From the NCBI GenBank assembly GCA_018222865.1, contig JAAEZM010000008.1, positions 100,732-155,097 of the forward strand: a stretch of 54,366 nucleotides of DNA. The letters are read 5' to 3'. How positions within the stretch are numbered: position 1 is the stretch's first letter; each line of letters opens with the position of its first letter. The position numbers were made by a program, and so were the translations under genes. This document shows, piece by piece, positions 7,697 to 17,162 of the stretch. The stretch is from Alphaproteobacteria bacterium (GTDB lineage Bacteria; Pseudomonadota; Alphaproteobacteria; Caulobacterales; Maricaulaceae). The notes under the pieces were generated by a model. That model had not been told where the DNA came from. It did no database searches and saw nothing but the letters and a program-made list of their open reading frames with translations.

Positions 7697-8817
7697 GCGT
7701 CCCGTCCGGCTGCTTCGCGCCTGATCATGCGTTTGCGTTGTGCGGCCAGCCAGTTCAGCGAGGGTTTCTCGATGAGATGGTGGGCGATCACCGCCGCCGC
7801 GATTGCACCGACAAGGCCGGTTATCGCGAAGGCGATATTATCGAGTGGGCCTGCAGCGCCGAGTTTGAGGGGACCGATTTCGAAGATCTGCAATGCCAGG
7901 AAAAACGCGATGAGATGGCCAAGATAGAGCGCGTAGGAAATATCACCGAGATAGACAAAGGGCTTGGCAATCGTGACGCGCCCCATGATCTCCAGCGCTA
8001 CAAAACCATAGAGTATGAGTGCGCTCGGGAGGCCGAACACCAGCACGCGCAGCCATGCGCCATCCAAGCCCGCGCTCTCGAGCTGCAAAAAGAAAACAGT
8101 GCCGAACAGCATTATCGCGCCGATGAGCAGGGCGGGCAGGGCAAGTGCGCGGACGCCGCGCTGGATCAACAGGCCGATACCGGCACCGGCAATAAATTCA
8201 ATCGTCAGCGGATGGAAGATGAGGGAGGGGAGGTCTGTCGCATTGCTGGGTGATGCTGGGCCGACGAGATTGCCCAGGACCACCAGGCCCAGCCATCCGC
8301 CGAGGAGGGGGGCGAGCAGGCGTTGCGGAGCCAGGAGAAAGGCTGCGAAGACGGCATAGAAATACATTTCATGGATCAAGGTCCAGCCAACGACAATGTA
8401 GGGCAAATCTGCTTGTGGCCAGAGCGCGAATGACTGCAGCAGATAGCTGAACGTCTGTTCGTCAGGGATGTCGTAAGCAGGCGGTATAAGCGATCCGGTG
8501 CCTAGAAAGATAAGGGCCATGAAGCCCAGGCTGAACGCCCACCACAGCGGATAGATGCGGCTGATCCGTGCGAGCAGGAAATCGGCCGTGCCCGAGCGCC
8601 CGCGAGGCCGGTCTGCGGTGACATAGACCATGATAAAACCGGAGATGACGAAGAAAAGGTCGACGCCGGCAAGGCCATTTCTTGTGAGATCCAGCAGGGC
8701 AGAACTTTCTTCCGCTCCGGCCGCACTCAGCCCGGCCTGTTCATTGAGAAAGAGATGATAGAGCGCGACCATCATCGCCGCGATCCCGCGCAGGGCCTGA
8801 ACCGAGAGAAGTTTCAT
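7693..8817 (-). CDS. Acyltransferase 3 family membrane protein
   Basis: 374 residues of an integral membrane O-acyltransferase (Acyl_transf_3, OafA/NodX-like). The N-terminus shows the family signature VQALRGIAAMMVALYHLF with the conserved Arg and His, then DLFFVISGFIMVYVT and ISRIYPLWW, and about ten hydrophobic segments. Such enzymes acetylate or otherwise acylate surface polysaccharides or lipids; the substrate cannot be read from the sequence. It is a stand-alone gene on the minus strand, overlapping the stop of the GH3 gene by four bases. The start ATG follows no strong SD. No SGNH domain is fused. Confidence 0.9.
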   Translation of the reverse strand: MKLLSVQALRGIAAMMVALYHLFLNEQAGLSAAGAEESSALLDLTRNGLAGVDLFFVISGFIMVYVTADRPRGRSGTADFLLARISRIYPLWWAFSLGFMALIFLGTGSLIPPAYDIPDEQTFSYLLQSFALWPQADLPYIVVGWTLIHEMYFYAVFAAFLLAPQRLLAPLLGGWLGLVVLGNLVGPASPSNATDLPSLIFHPLTIEFIAGAGIGLLIQRGVRALALPALLIGAIMLFGTVFFLQLESAGLDGAWLRVLVFGLPSALILYGFVALEIMGRVTIAKPFVYLGDISYALYLGHLIAFFLALQIFEIGPLKLGAAGPLDNIAFAITGLVGAIAAAVIAHHLIEKPSLNWLAAQRKRMIRREAAGRDA

Positions 8818-8892
8818 GGGCTTGAGTTTATCCTGGTGGATCGCCGACCGAGTGCTGGATATCAGTCATAGCGGTGCCCTTGCCCGCAAGGC

Positions 8893-8925
8893 AAAAGAAA
8901 AGGCCCGTTCTCTCGAACGGGCCTT
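8893..8925 (-). terminator. Second (distal) groEL terminator copy
   Basis: On the minus strand, a perfect 11-bp stem (AAGGCCCGTTC with GAACGGGCCTT) and GAGA loop, followed by TTTCTTTTG. Nearly identical to the terminator at 9056-9088; it belongs to the duplicated groEL tail. Confidence 0.88.
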
Positions 8926-8958
8926 CCTTGAGTCGCTGAGCTGAGCTCAGGCGGATGA

Positions 8959-8994
8959 TTACATCATGCCGCCCATTCCGCCCATTCCGCCCCC
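8959..8994 (-). pseudogene. Relic of a groEL 3' end
   Basis: Read on the minus strand this codes [10 protein letters not shown] followed by TAA, exactly the Gly-Gly-Met tail of GroEL, but no groEL body precedes it. It sits about 130 bases beyond the real groEL stop and is followed by a matching terminator. The flanking bases around the stop (GATTACATCATGCCGCCCAT on the plus strand) match the real groEL end. This is a partial tandem duplication or the remnant of a lost second groEL. Confidence 0.8.
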
Positions 8995-9016
8995 GCTGAC
9001 CGGCCTGCCGGTCAGC
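8995..9016. repeat. Perfect inverted repeat between the two groEL tails
   Basis: GCTGACCGGC, two bases, then GCCGGTCAGC: a perfect 10-base inverted repeat at the junction where the relic groEL tail begins. It has no T-tract, and it may mark the breakpoint of the duplication or deletion. Confidence 0.6.
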
Positions 9017-9055
9017 TCGCCTTAGGTTGATGGGCGGCTTTATGGACGGATGCCC

Positions 9056-9088
9056 AAAAGAAAAGGCCCGCTCTTTCGAACGGGCCTT
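9056..9088 (-). terminator. groESL operon terminator (proximal)
   Basis: On the minus strand, an 11-bp stem with one G-T pair (AAGGCCCGTTC with GAGCGGGCCTT), GAAA loop, and a TTTTCTTTT tail. Lies 34 bases after the groEL stop. Confidence 0.92.
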
Positions 9089-9121
9089 CGCTTTTGTATC
9101 AGGCAAGGCCTGAGGGCATGA

Positions 9122-10774
<1,653 letters not shown>

Positions 10775-10815
10775 CTATTCCTTATTTCAGGTTCAAGTTC
10801 TGAAGTGACCGGCGC

Positions 10816-11106
10816 TTATGCGTCGATGATGCCGAGGATGTCGGACTCTTTCATGATCAGCAGCTCGTCACCGCCCAGGGTGACTTCCGTGCCGGACCAT
10901 TTGCCGAACAGGATGCGATCGCCGGCTTTCACGTCGAGGGCGCGAACAGATCCGTCTTCTTTGATGGCACCGCCGCCTACAGCGACGACTTCGCCTTCTT
11001 GCGGCTTTTCTTTAGCCGTATCGGGAATGATGATACCGCCAGCGGTCTTGGACTCTTCTTCGACGCGCTTTACGAGGACGCGGTCATGCAGAGGACGAAA
11101 GGTCAT
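10816..11106 (-). CDS. groES: Co-chaperonin GroES (10 kDa)
   Basis: Forms the heptameric lid of the GroEL chamber. 96 residues with the family pattern: [19 protein letters not shown] at the N-terminus, the mobile loop [25 protein letters not shown], and the C-terminal KESDILGII. First gene of the operon; about 80 bases of leader carry the CIRCE operator, and an RpoH-like promoter lies just upstream. Confidence 0.99.
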   Translation of the reverse strand: MTFRPLHDRVLVKRVEEESKTAGGIIIPDTAKEKPQEGEVVAVGGGAIKEDGSVRALDVKAGDRILFGKWSGTEVTLGGDELLIMKESDILGIIDA

Positions 11107-11161
11107 CTTTGTTCTTCTCCAACAAGTGGACTGATGAATTCATGCAGGGCCGGGACAAACG

Positions 11162-11188
11162 TTAGCACTCACCCCAGCCGACTGCTAA
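11162..11188 (-). promoter_or_regulatory. CIRCE operator (HrcA site) for groESL
   Basis: TTAGCACTC at 11162-11170, nine-base spacer, GACTGCTAA at 11180-11188. The consensus is TTAGCACTC-N9-GAGTGCTAA, so there is one mismatch, in the arm nearer the promoter. It lies at the expected transcription start, where the HrcA repressor would block initiation. Confidence 0.93.
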
Positions 11189-11194
11189 CAGCGC

Positions 11195-11226
11195 CGCAGA
11201 TAAGGACCCAGGCGGGAAGCGTCAAG
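11195..11226 (-). promoter_or_regulatory. Heat-shock (RpoH-type) promoter of groESL
   Basis: On the minus strand CTTGAC (11226-11221) is followed, 18 bases after CTTG, by CTTATCTGCG (11204-11195). This fits the alphaproteobacterial sigma-32 form as I recall it (CTTG-N17/18-CYTATNTNNG); it can also be read as TTGACG-N17-TATCTG for sigma-70. Overlap of the start region with CIRCE implies dual control. Confidence 0.75.
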
Positions 11227-11374
11227 AGGTCGCGGATGAATCTTTTTGATGGTTCAGCGGCCGGAATTGCGTCAGCTTGCGTTCATCATGATGCAGATAA
11301 GGCTTCGTCTCGAAGGCCTGTCACATTTCCGGGTATGATGAATACCCCAGGCGCACATTAAAGAGGTACGCGTT

Positions 11375-12046
11375 ATGAAGCTCCACAAAACCCTGATCGT
11401 CGGCTTTGCCGCCCTGACGATGACCGCATGTACGACTACGGACCCTTATACGGGCGAGACGCGCGCGAATAATACAGGGCGCGGAATTCTGCTGGGTGCA
11501 GCTGCGGGGGCCGCGCTCGGTTATCTGACCAATACGTCTGACAGCGATGAAGGCCGCACCAATGCGCTGATCGGCGCTGGTATCGGTGCTCTGGCAGGCG
11601 GCGCGATCGGCAATTACATGGATCGTCAGGAAGCCGCCATGCGCGAAGCCCTGACGGATACGGGTGTCGGTGTCCGCCGTGAAGGTAATAATCTGCGTCT
11701 CATCATGCCGGGTGATGTCACCTTCGCGACGAACTCTTCAGACATCTCGTCTGATTTTTACGCGATCCTGAATGATGTTTCAGACGTGCTGAACCGCTAT
11801 CCGGCGACCTATGTCGACATTATCGGACATACAGATTCCACCGGTCCTGCAGACTATAACCAGCAGCTTTCCGAGCGCCGCGCCATGTCTGTGGGGGGAT
11901 ATCTGATCGCCCAGCGTGTCATGCGAGACCGCCTCTATGTCGCCGGCATGGGTGAACGCGCACTCCTGATCAGCCCGGAAACCTCCGCTTATGATCGTCA
12001 GCAAAACCGTCGTGTGGAAATCTTCATTCGTCCCCACACCTCCTAA
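11375..12046 (+). CDS. OmpA-family outer membrane lipoprotein with Gly-zipper
   Basis: 223 residues. A lipobox (LTMTAC) places the acylated cysteine at residue 19. A glycine-zipper stretch follows (about 35-80, GAAAGAALGYL and GAGIGALAGGAIGNYMD), then an OmpA C-terminal peptidoglycan-binding domain (about 105-220) with IIGHTDSTGPADYN, LSERRAMSVGGYL and the final NRRVEIFIRP. This architecture matches YiaD-type lipoproteins that anchor the outer membrane to peptidoglycan. The ATG has AGAGG nine bases upstream. A single gene with its own terminator, unrelated to groESL, which is divergent. Confidence 0.92.
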   Translation: MKLHKTLIVGFAALTMTACTTTDPYTGETRANNTGRGILLGAAAGAALGYLTNTSDSDEGRTNALIGAGIGALAGGAIGNYMDRQEAAMREALTDTGVGVRREGNNLRLIMPGDVTFATNSSDISSDFYAILNDVSDVLNRYPATYVDIIGHTDSTGPADYNQQLSERRAMSVGGYLIAQRVMRDRLYVAGMGERALLISPETSAYDRQQNRRVEIFIRPHTS

Positions 12047-12067
12047 GCTCGCATAACAAATGAGACA

Positions 12068-12104
12068 AATGCGGTCCGGCTCTGCTGGGCCGCATTTTCT
12101 TTTC
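12068..12104 (+). terminator. Terminator after OmpA-type lipoprotein
   Basis: A 10-bp stem (AATGCGGTCC with GGGCCGCATT, one G-T pair), followed by TTTCTTTT. Confidence 0.85.
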
Positions 12105-12216
12105 CTGTTAATAACTCAATGGCTGTACGGTTTACCTTCGTTAACCAAAGGACAACCCGCCAGGATACAGCCTAGCTTCAGGCATACGTGCCGATTCGCG
12201 AAACTTGAGGACTGCG

Positions 12217-13428
12217 ATGGCCAAGGCGGCGGACATTCTAATTCTTCTTACCTATGTGATGATTGCAGTCGTCGCAGCACTTGGCTTTGATTATCTGGGC
12301 CTGATGACCACGGCGTCTGCGTGGATGATGGGCGCGATCGTCTTTATCGTCGCCGGCATGGCTCACTCTGCTGCGGCTCGCTCTGCCGAGCGTTCGGCCC
12401 TTGAAGGCGAGCTGCAGAAACTCAAAGCCGCCAATCTGGCTCTGGCAGAAGAGTTTGAAGCCGCGCAAGCGCGTCTCGACGAAATCACGGATGAATTGCG
12501 GGCGGAATCAGTAGAGCGCGATAATGCGCTCGTGCATGAAGTGCGTGTGCTTGAAGATCTCGTGCGTCGTGTTGGCGATGCGCCATTGGATCGCTCGACG
12601 GCTGCGCCCGGGCCACAAGCCAGCGGGCAGGTCGATATTGAACTCGTGCGTGATGCGCTGGCCGATAATCGCGTCGATCTTTACCTGCAGCCCATCGTAA
12701 CCCTGCCACAGCGTCGCACGGCCTTTTATGAAGGCTTTACGCGTCTGCGCGATGAAACGGGTCGGGTGATTACGCCGGCGGCCTTTATTGAAGCGGCCGA
12801 GCAGGCCGGTCTCATGACCGAAGTGGATAATCTTCTGCTCTTCCGCTGCGTTCAGATTGTTCGCAAACTCACAGGACATGACCGCAAGGTCGCGATGTTC
12901 TGCAATATCTCTTTGAACTCGCTGGCAGACGAGACCTTCTTCCCGACCTTCCTCGATTTCATCCGTCAGCATCGGGCCTTGGCGTCTGCGCTGATCTTTG
13001 AAATTTCCCAGCGCGCCTTTGACGAGCGCGACTCCATCGCCGCGCGCAATATGGCGCGCATGGTCGATTTCGGTTTCCGCTTCTCGGTTGATCAGGTCAC
13101 GAATTTGGATATGGATCTCGATCAGATGCAGCGCGCGGGTGTGCGCTTCATCAAAGTCTCCGGCGAGCGCCTGCTCGATGCCATTGATGGGTTCAAGCCG
13201 ATTGCAGGTGTCAGTGCCGGTGATATCGCGCCGCAGGACATTGCCAGCATCTTCGCCCGCAATGGCATTGATCTCATTGCAGAGCGGATTGAAGAGGAGA
13301 GCACGGTGGTTGAAGTGCTCGAGCTCGATATCGCCTTCGGACAAGGTCATCTTTTCGGCACACCGCGCCAGGTGAAGGAAGAAGCGCTTGAGGACGGCAC
13401 AGACCTGGCCGTCAGCCTCGCCGTCTAG
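12217..13428 (+). CDS. tipF: TipF-like degenerate EAL protein (flagellum placement)
   Basis: 403 residues from the ATG at 12217, which has GAGG six bases upstream; a TTG at 12205 is in frame. Two N-terminal membrane helices (about 5-55), a coiled coil (about 60-115, GELQKLKAANLALAEEFEAA), and an EAL-fold domain (about 145-385). The catalytic signature is degraded: YEGFTRL replaces the EAL motif and FSVDQVTNLDMD has DQ where active enzymes have DD. This is the architecture of Caulobacter TipF, a c-di-GMP receptor that positions the new flagellum, so binding rather than hydrolysis is expected. The gene order tipF, HAD-IIA, cheZ-cheY fits a motility region. A TTAACC box lies 70 bases upstream. 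Confidence 0.85.
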   Translation: MAKAADILILLTYVMIAVVAALGFDYLGLMTTASAWMMGAIVFIVAGMAHSAAARSAERSALEGELQKLKAANLALAEEFEAAQARLDEITDELRAESVERDNALVHEVRVLEDLVRRVGDAPLDRSTAAPGPQASGQVDIELVRDALADNRVDLYLQPIVTLPQRRTAFYEGFTRLRDETGRVITPAAFIEAAEQAGLMTEVDNLLLFRCVQIVRKLTGHDRKVAMFCNISLNSLADETFFPTFLDFIRQHRALASALIFEISQRAFDERDSIAARNMARMVDFGFRFSVDQVTNLDMDLDQMQRAGVRFIKVSGERLLDAIDGFKPIAGVSAGDIAPQDIASIFARNGIDLIAERIEEESTVVEVLELDIAFGQGHLFGTPRQVKEEALEDGTDLAVSLAV

Positions 13429-13442
13429 CGCCGTTTCCACGA

Positions 13443-14321
13443 TTGACGCCACTGTCTCTGCCTGCTTCAAGCGCAGGCATGGAAAACGTGACCCTCTCCG
13501 AGCTTTCACCGCATTACGATACGCTGTTCTGTGACGTCTGGGGCGTCATTCGTGATGGCCATGATCTCCTGCCTGAGGCAGTGACGGCGCTGGTTCGCTA
13601 TCGTGAGGGGGGCGGGCGTGTCTGCCTGGTCTCCAATTCTCCCCGGCTGAATGCTGGGCTGGAGGAACAATTGCTCGCTCTGGGCCTGCCGCGTGAGGCC
13701 TTCGATGCGATTGTCACCTCTGGCGATGCGATCCTCACCGAGCTGGTCAAGCGAACGCCGGGCAAGGTCTTCACCATCGGCCCCAACTGGGATGACACGC
13801 TCTATGGCGGCCTGCCGCTGGAGTTTGTGGGCGTAGACGAGGCCGACTTTATTTCAGTCACCGGACCGGATGATTACTGGGACGGCAAGCCGGAAGATTA
13901 TGATGCCGTGTTCGAGACCGCGCTTGCTCGCGGCCTGGATCTGGTCTGCGCCAATCCGGATATTGTGGTCCAGGCAGGCGATCGTCTGATCTATTGCGCC
14001 GGTGCTATCGCTCGCCGCTATCGTGAGAAGGGTGGAACATCAATCGTCGCCGGAAAACCGCATCGGCCGATCTATCATCTCGCCATCGAAGCGCTTGGCG
14101 GGGAAGAGGCTGTCAATCTGGACCGCGTCCTCGCCATTGGTGATGGCCCCGAGACGGATATTGCAGGGGCGGACCGGATCGGCGTGGATGCTCTGTTTAT
14201 CGGGGGTGGGATATTGGAGGCTGAAATGCAGAACGGCGCCTTCGAAATCGAAGCCGCCGTTCAGGTGCTGAAATCATATGGTGTCGCAGCCCGCTGGGGG
14301 GCAGCACGACTGGTCTGGTAG
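13443..14321 (+). CDS. HAD-superfamily class IIA hydrolase (TIGR01459-like)
   Basis: A NagD-like phosphatase of the IIA subfamily. Motif I is FCDVWGVIRDG, motif II is in VSNSPR, motif III lies in GKPHRPIYHLAIEAL, and motif IV is AIGDGPETDIAGA. Motif I keeps the nucleophile Asp, but the usual second Asp is replaced by Trp-Gly context, as in TIGR01459 proteins. The start is uncertain: the TTG at 13443 gives 292 residues, an ATG at 13479 gives 280. It is 14 bases after tipF and likely co-transcribed. The physiological substrate is unknown. Confidence 0.85.
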   Translation: MTPLSLPASSAGMENVTLSELSPHYDTLFCDVWGVIRDGHDLLPEAVTALVRYREGGGRVCLVSNSPRLNAGLEEQLLALGLPREAFDAIVTSGDAILTELVKRTPGKVFTIGPNWDDTLYGGLPLEFVGVDEADFISVTGPDDYWDGKPEDYDAVFETALARGLDLVCANPDIVVQAGDRLIYCAGAIARRYREKGGTSIVAGKPHRPIYHLAIEALGGEEAVNLDRVLAIGDGPETDIAGADRIGVDALFIGGGILEAEMQNGAFEIEAAVQVLKSYGVAARWGAARLVW

Positions 14322-14331
14322 TCGCCTGTCC

Positions 14332-15021
14332 TTAGTCGAACAGGTTATCGATCGAATTCTGATCGAGATCCGGTGCGTCGCCTGCTTCCGCAAACATCGC
14401 ATCGATATCGTCCTGGCTCGTTTCCGGGCCACCGATGGCAGGACCATTGAGGAGCTGTTCGCGATTGCGCTTTTCCTCATTGGTTTCTTCATTCGGCGAC
14501 AGGTCCTCGCGGACGCCCATGACCTCGGCAAAGCGAGAAACACGGTTTTCCACGTGGCGGAGACTACTCACGACCTTGGATACTCGCTGTCCGGCGAGAT
14601 CCTGGAAGGAACAGGATTCGATAATCTCCATCATTCGCGCTTCGACATTGGCGCGATATGTGTCGTAATCAGTTTCATCATCGCAGAGCACAGACTCAGC
14701 AGCCGACATGATCACTTCAGTCGCCTTCTCGGTATCCGTCACGACCGCTTCCAACTCGGCACCAGCCGTCGGGATGCGTTCGGTCTTGATATCGTTCGGG
14801 CGAAGAGCGGCGATTTCGTCGCGTGTCTTCGAGATGTAGTCCGCGATATAATTGAATTCTTGGCAGATCGATTGGTCGAGAGAGCTGAAGAACAGCTTCA
14901 TCGTATCCGTCAGCTGGTGCGCCAGCTTCAGGACCTCCATGATCTGCGCGTCCTGTAGGTCACTGGCCTTCAGCGTAGCGAGCGACGTACGAACTTGCGC
15001 GGCAACATTGGCGGCGGGCAT
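14332..15021 (-). CDS. cheZ: CheZ-type protein phosphatase
   Basis: Dephosphorylates CheY-P. 229 residues from the ATG at 15021, which is preceded by a strong AAGGAGG. The catalytic helix carries SCSFQDLAGQRVSKV, matching E. coli FQDLTGQ, with Gln145 and Asp141 in place of Gln147 and Asp143. The C-terminus (SQDDIDAMF and QNSIDNLFD) resembles the CheY-tethering peptide and appears twice, unlike the single copy in E. coli. It follows cheY by 55 bases on the minus strand and is very likely co-transcribed with it. Confidence 0.9.
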   Translation of the reverse strand: MPAANVAAQVRTSLATLKASDLQDAQIMEVLKLAHQLTDTMKLFFSSLDQSICQEFNYIADYISKTRDEIAALRPNDIKTERIPTAGAELEAVVTDTEKATEVIMSAAESVLCDDETDYDTYRANVEARMMEIIESCSFQDLAGQRVSKVVSSLRHVENRVSRFAEVMGVREDLSPNEETNEEKRNREQLLNGPAIGGPETSQDDIDAMFAEAGDAPDLDQNSIDNLFD

Positions 15022-15076
15022 GGGGCCCTCCTTCCTTTGCATTCCCAAAACGTTAGATTTCTAAGATCCCTGAGCC

Positions 15077-15463
15077 TTAGAAATCGCCGAGAACGGCAGT
15101 CATCTTCGCTTTGAGGGTTCCGGCGTTGAACGGTTTAACAATGTAATTGTTCACGCCAGCCTTCTTCGCTGCGACAACATTCTCCGTTTTGGATTCAGCC
15201 GTGACCATGATGAAGGGAGTCGACTTCATGCTCTCGTCTGCGCGGACCTTTTGCAGAAGTTCGTAGCCTGTCATCGGCTCCATGTTCCAGTCTGATATCA
15301 CCAGACCGTACTTATTGTTCTGCATCTTTTCGTAAGCTTCTTGCCCGTCCGCAGCATCGTCAACATTCTCGAAGCCAATCTGCTTGAGCAGGTTGCGAAT
15401 GATACGGATCATGGTTTTGTAATCGTCAACGACCAGGATCGGCATCGTCATTTCGACAGCCAT
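15077..15463 (-). CDS. cheY: CheY-type single-domain response regulator
   Basis: 128 residues, a bare receiver domain. Acidic pocket Asp13-Asp14, phosphoacceptor Asp58 (ISDWNMEPM), Thr88 (VTAES), Tyr107 and Lys110 (NYIVKPF) align with E. coli CheY Asp57, Thr87, Tyr106 and Lys109. The ATG has GGAG seven bases upstream. Paired with the downstream CheZ, it is the probable motor-binding output of chemotaxis. A TTAACC element on the same strand lies about 96 bases upstream of the start. Confidence 0.95.
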   Translation of the reverse strand: MAVEMTMPILVVDDYKTMIRIIRNLLKQIGFENVDDAADGQEAYEKMQNNKYGLVISDWNMEPMTGYELLQKVRADESMKSTPFIMVTAESKTENVVAAKKAGVNNYIVKPFNAGTLKAKMTAVLGDF

Positions 15464-15589
15464 GCGTAGTCTCCATCCACTCGGCGTGTTTATCCACTTT
15501 TTCAGGACAGCTCATGGGCTGTCTTCACGAGCACCCTAGACATTCGCGGATAAAAATCGGTTAAAGCGAACGAAAAGACGGAGAAACCC

Positions 15590-16033
15590 ATGTCCGAGTT
15601 GCAAGGCGTAGAGCTTGAAGAAATGGAAATTGGCCTTTCTGCAGAAGCAGTTAGGGTCGTAACGGAAGAGGATTTGGACCTCTTCGCAAAAGTGTCCGGA
15701 GACTATAATCCGGTGCATATGGACGAAGAATTCGCCCGAAAAACGCCTTTTCGGGGCCGAATTGCACATGGCGCACTGATCGCAAGCTTCATTTCTGGGG
15801 TGCTTGGCAATCAATTACCGGGGCCGGGTGCAATTTTTCTGGGCCTGAATATGCGCTTTGCCCTGCCGACCCGTATCGGCGATGAAGTCACCACCCGTGT
15901 CACGGTCAAGTCTGTGGATCTTAAGTCCCGCAAGGCGATTATGGATTGTGTCTGCATGGCCGACGGCAAGGAATTGATGCGTGCGGAAGCCGAAGTGATG
16001 GTTCGCAAGCGTCGTAAGAAAGCGGCCTCATAA
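15590..16033 (+). CDS. MaoC-type (R)-specific enoyl-CoA hydratase
   Basis: 147 residues of a hot-dog fold MaoC-like dehydratase. The catalytic hydratase-2 motif is in SGDYNPVHMDEEFARKTPF with RIAHGAL next to it (Asp and His of the D-x(4)-H arrangement). PhaJ-type members hydrate trans-enoyl-CoA to (R)-3-hydroxyacyl-CoA; some related proteins act on other acyl thioesters. The ATG has GGAG eight bases upstream. Three bases separate it from ribF, so both are probably on one transcript. Basic C-terminus (RKRRKKAAS). Confidence 0.85.
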   Translation: MSELQGVELEEMEIGLSAEAVRVVTEEDLDLFAKVSGDYNPVHMDEEFARKTPFRGRIAHGALIASFISGVLGNQLPGPGAIFLGLNMRFALPTRIGDEVTTRVTVKSVDLKSRKAIMDCVCMADGKELMRAEAEVMVRKRRKKAAS

Positions 16034-16036
16034 GAT

Positions 16037-16981
16037 ATGCATCGCATCAGCGGATATACGTCTCTTGAGGCGAAACAGCGTGGGGCTGTCATTGCTTTAG
16101 GAAATTTCGACGGCGTTCATGAAGGGCATGCCCGCGTTGTCGAACGCGCAGCGCAGCTCGCACAAACCTGTCATGCACCGCTTGGGGTGGCTTTATTCCA
16201 TCCCCATCCACGGCGTTTCTTCGCGCCTGATGCGCCGCCATTCCGTTTGATGAGCGCGGATCGGCGTGATGAGCGTCTCACCGGGCTGGGGGTCAAGACA
16301 GTCTATGAGCTGCCTTTCACCGCCGAGATGTCGCAAATGTCACCGGAGAGCTTTGTCAAAGAGGTGCTGGTGGATGGGCTGGGCATTGCCGGCGTAGTGA
16401 CCGGTCTCGATTTCCACTTCGGCAAGGGGCGCGCGGGCTCTGCAGAGGATCTGGCAGATCTCGGGCGCCGCTATGGTTTTCAGACGGCCTTCGCCGAATT
16501 GCTGGATAATGGTGTCGACAAAGTCTCCTCAACCCGGATCCGCAAAGCCTTGAGCGATGGCGACGTCAAGGCTGCAGCGACCTTGCTGGGTGAAGTCTGG
16601 TCCATCGAAGGTGAGGTTCTGCACGGCGATAAACGTGGCCGCACGATTGGCTTCCCCACAGCCAATATTGCGCTGGGTGACTACACCCGGCCCGCATATG
16701 GCGTTTATGCGGTTCAGGCGAAACTGCCAGGCCAGGCGAAAGCGCATCCAGGGGTCGCAAATTTCGGCAAGCGTCCGACAGTGGATGGCGAGACCGAGCG
16801 ATTGGAAGTTCATCTCTTTGACTTTGACGGTGATCTTTACGGTCAGACCTTGTCTGTCAGTTTTGAGGCCTTCATCCGCCCGGAGAAGGCTTTTGCCGGT
16901 ATCGATGCGCTCAAGGCGCAGATTGCAGAAGATGCTTTGTCAGCCCGCACCTTGCTGACGGGCGCGGCTGGACCGGTCTGA
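16037..16981 (+). CDS. ribF: Bifunctional riboflavin kinase / FAD synthetase
   Basis: Converts riboflavin to FMN and then FAD. 314 residues. The N-terminal nucleotidyltransferase domain (1-185) shows GNFDGVHEGHARV (the GxFDGxHxGH signature) and the SSTRIRKAL element. The C-terminal kinase domain (190-310) shows KRGRTIGFPTANI, GVYAV and FGKRPTVDG. Length matches E. coli RibF (313). No FMN riboswitch is visible upstream; expression follows the MaoC gene. Confidence 0.96.
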   Translation: MHRISGYTSLEAKQRGAVIALGNFDGVHEGHARVVERAAQLAQTCHAPLGVALFHPHPRRFFAPDAPPFRLMSADRRDERLTGLGVKTVYELPFTAEMSQMSPESFVKEVLVDGLGIAGVVTGLDFHFGKGRAGSAEDLADLGRRYGFQTAFAELLDNGVDKVSSTRIRKALSDGDVKAAATLLGEVWSIEGEVLHGDKRGRTIGFPTANIALGDYTRPAYGVYAVQAKLPGQAKAHPGVANFGKRPTVDGETERLEVHLFDFDGDLYGQTLSVSFEAFIRPEKAFAGIDALKAQIAEDALSARTLLTGAAGPV

Positions 16982-17162
16982 CCGGCTCTGATACACGCGA
17001 GACATGGTCCAGTATGCCCTTTCGATATCGCTGGCGATCCTGCGTATCGCCCGCCCGGCGCGCCGAATTATCGGCCCGGGCCGCACGGCTTGATGCCGGC
17101 GGTTCCGGGACAGGCTTTGAGCAATCGAAAGACGTAACACCAACCGCAAGGCTTGAGATCCG

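Noticed and set aside
8828..9106. Open frame of 92 codons crossing the duplicated groEL tail
   Set aside because: It runs through two terminators and the relic in another frame; explained by the duplication.
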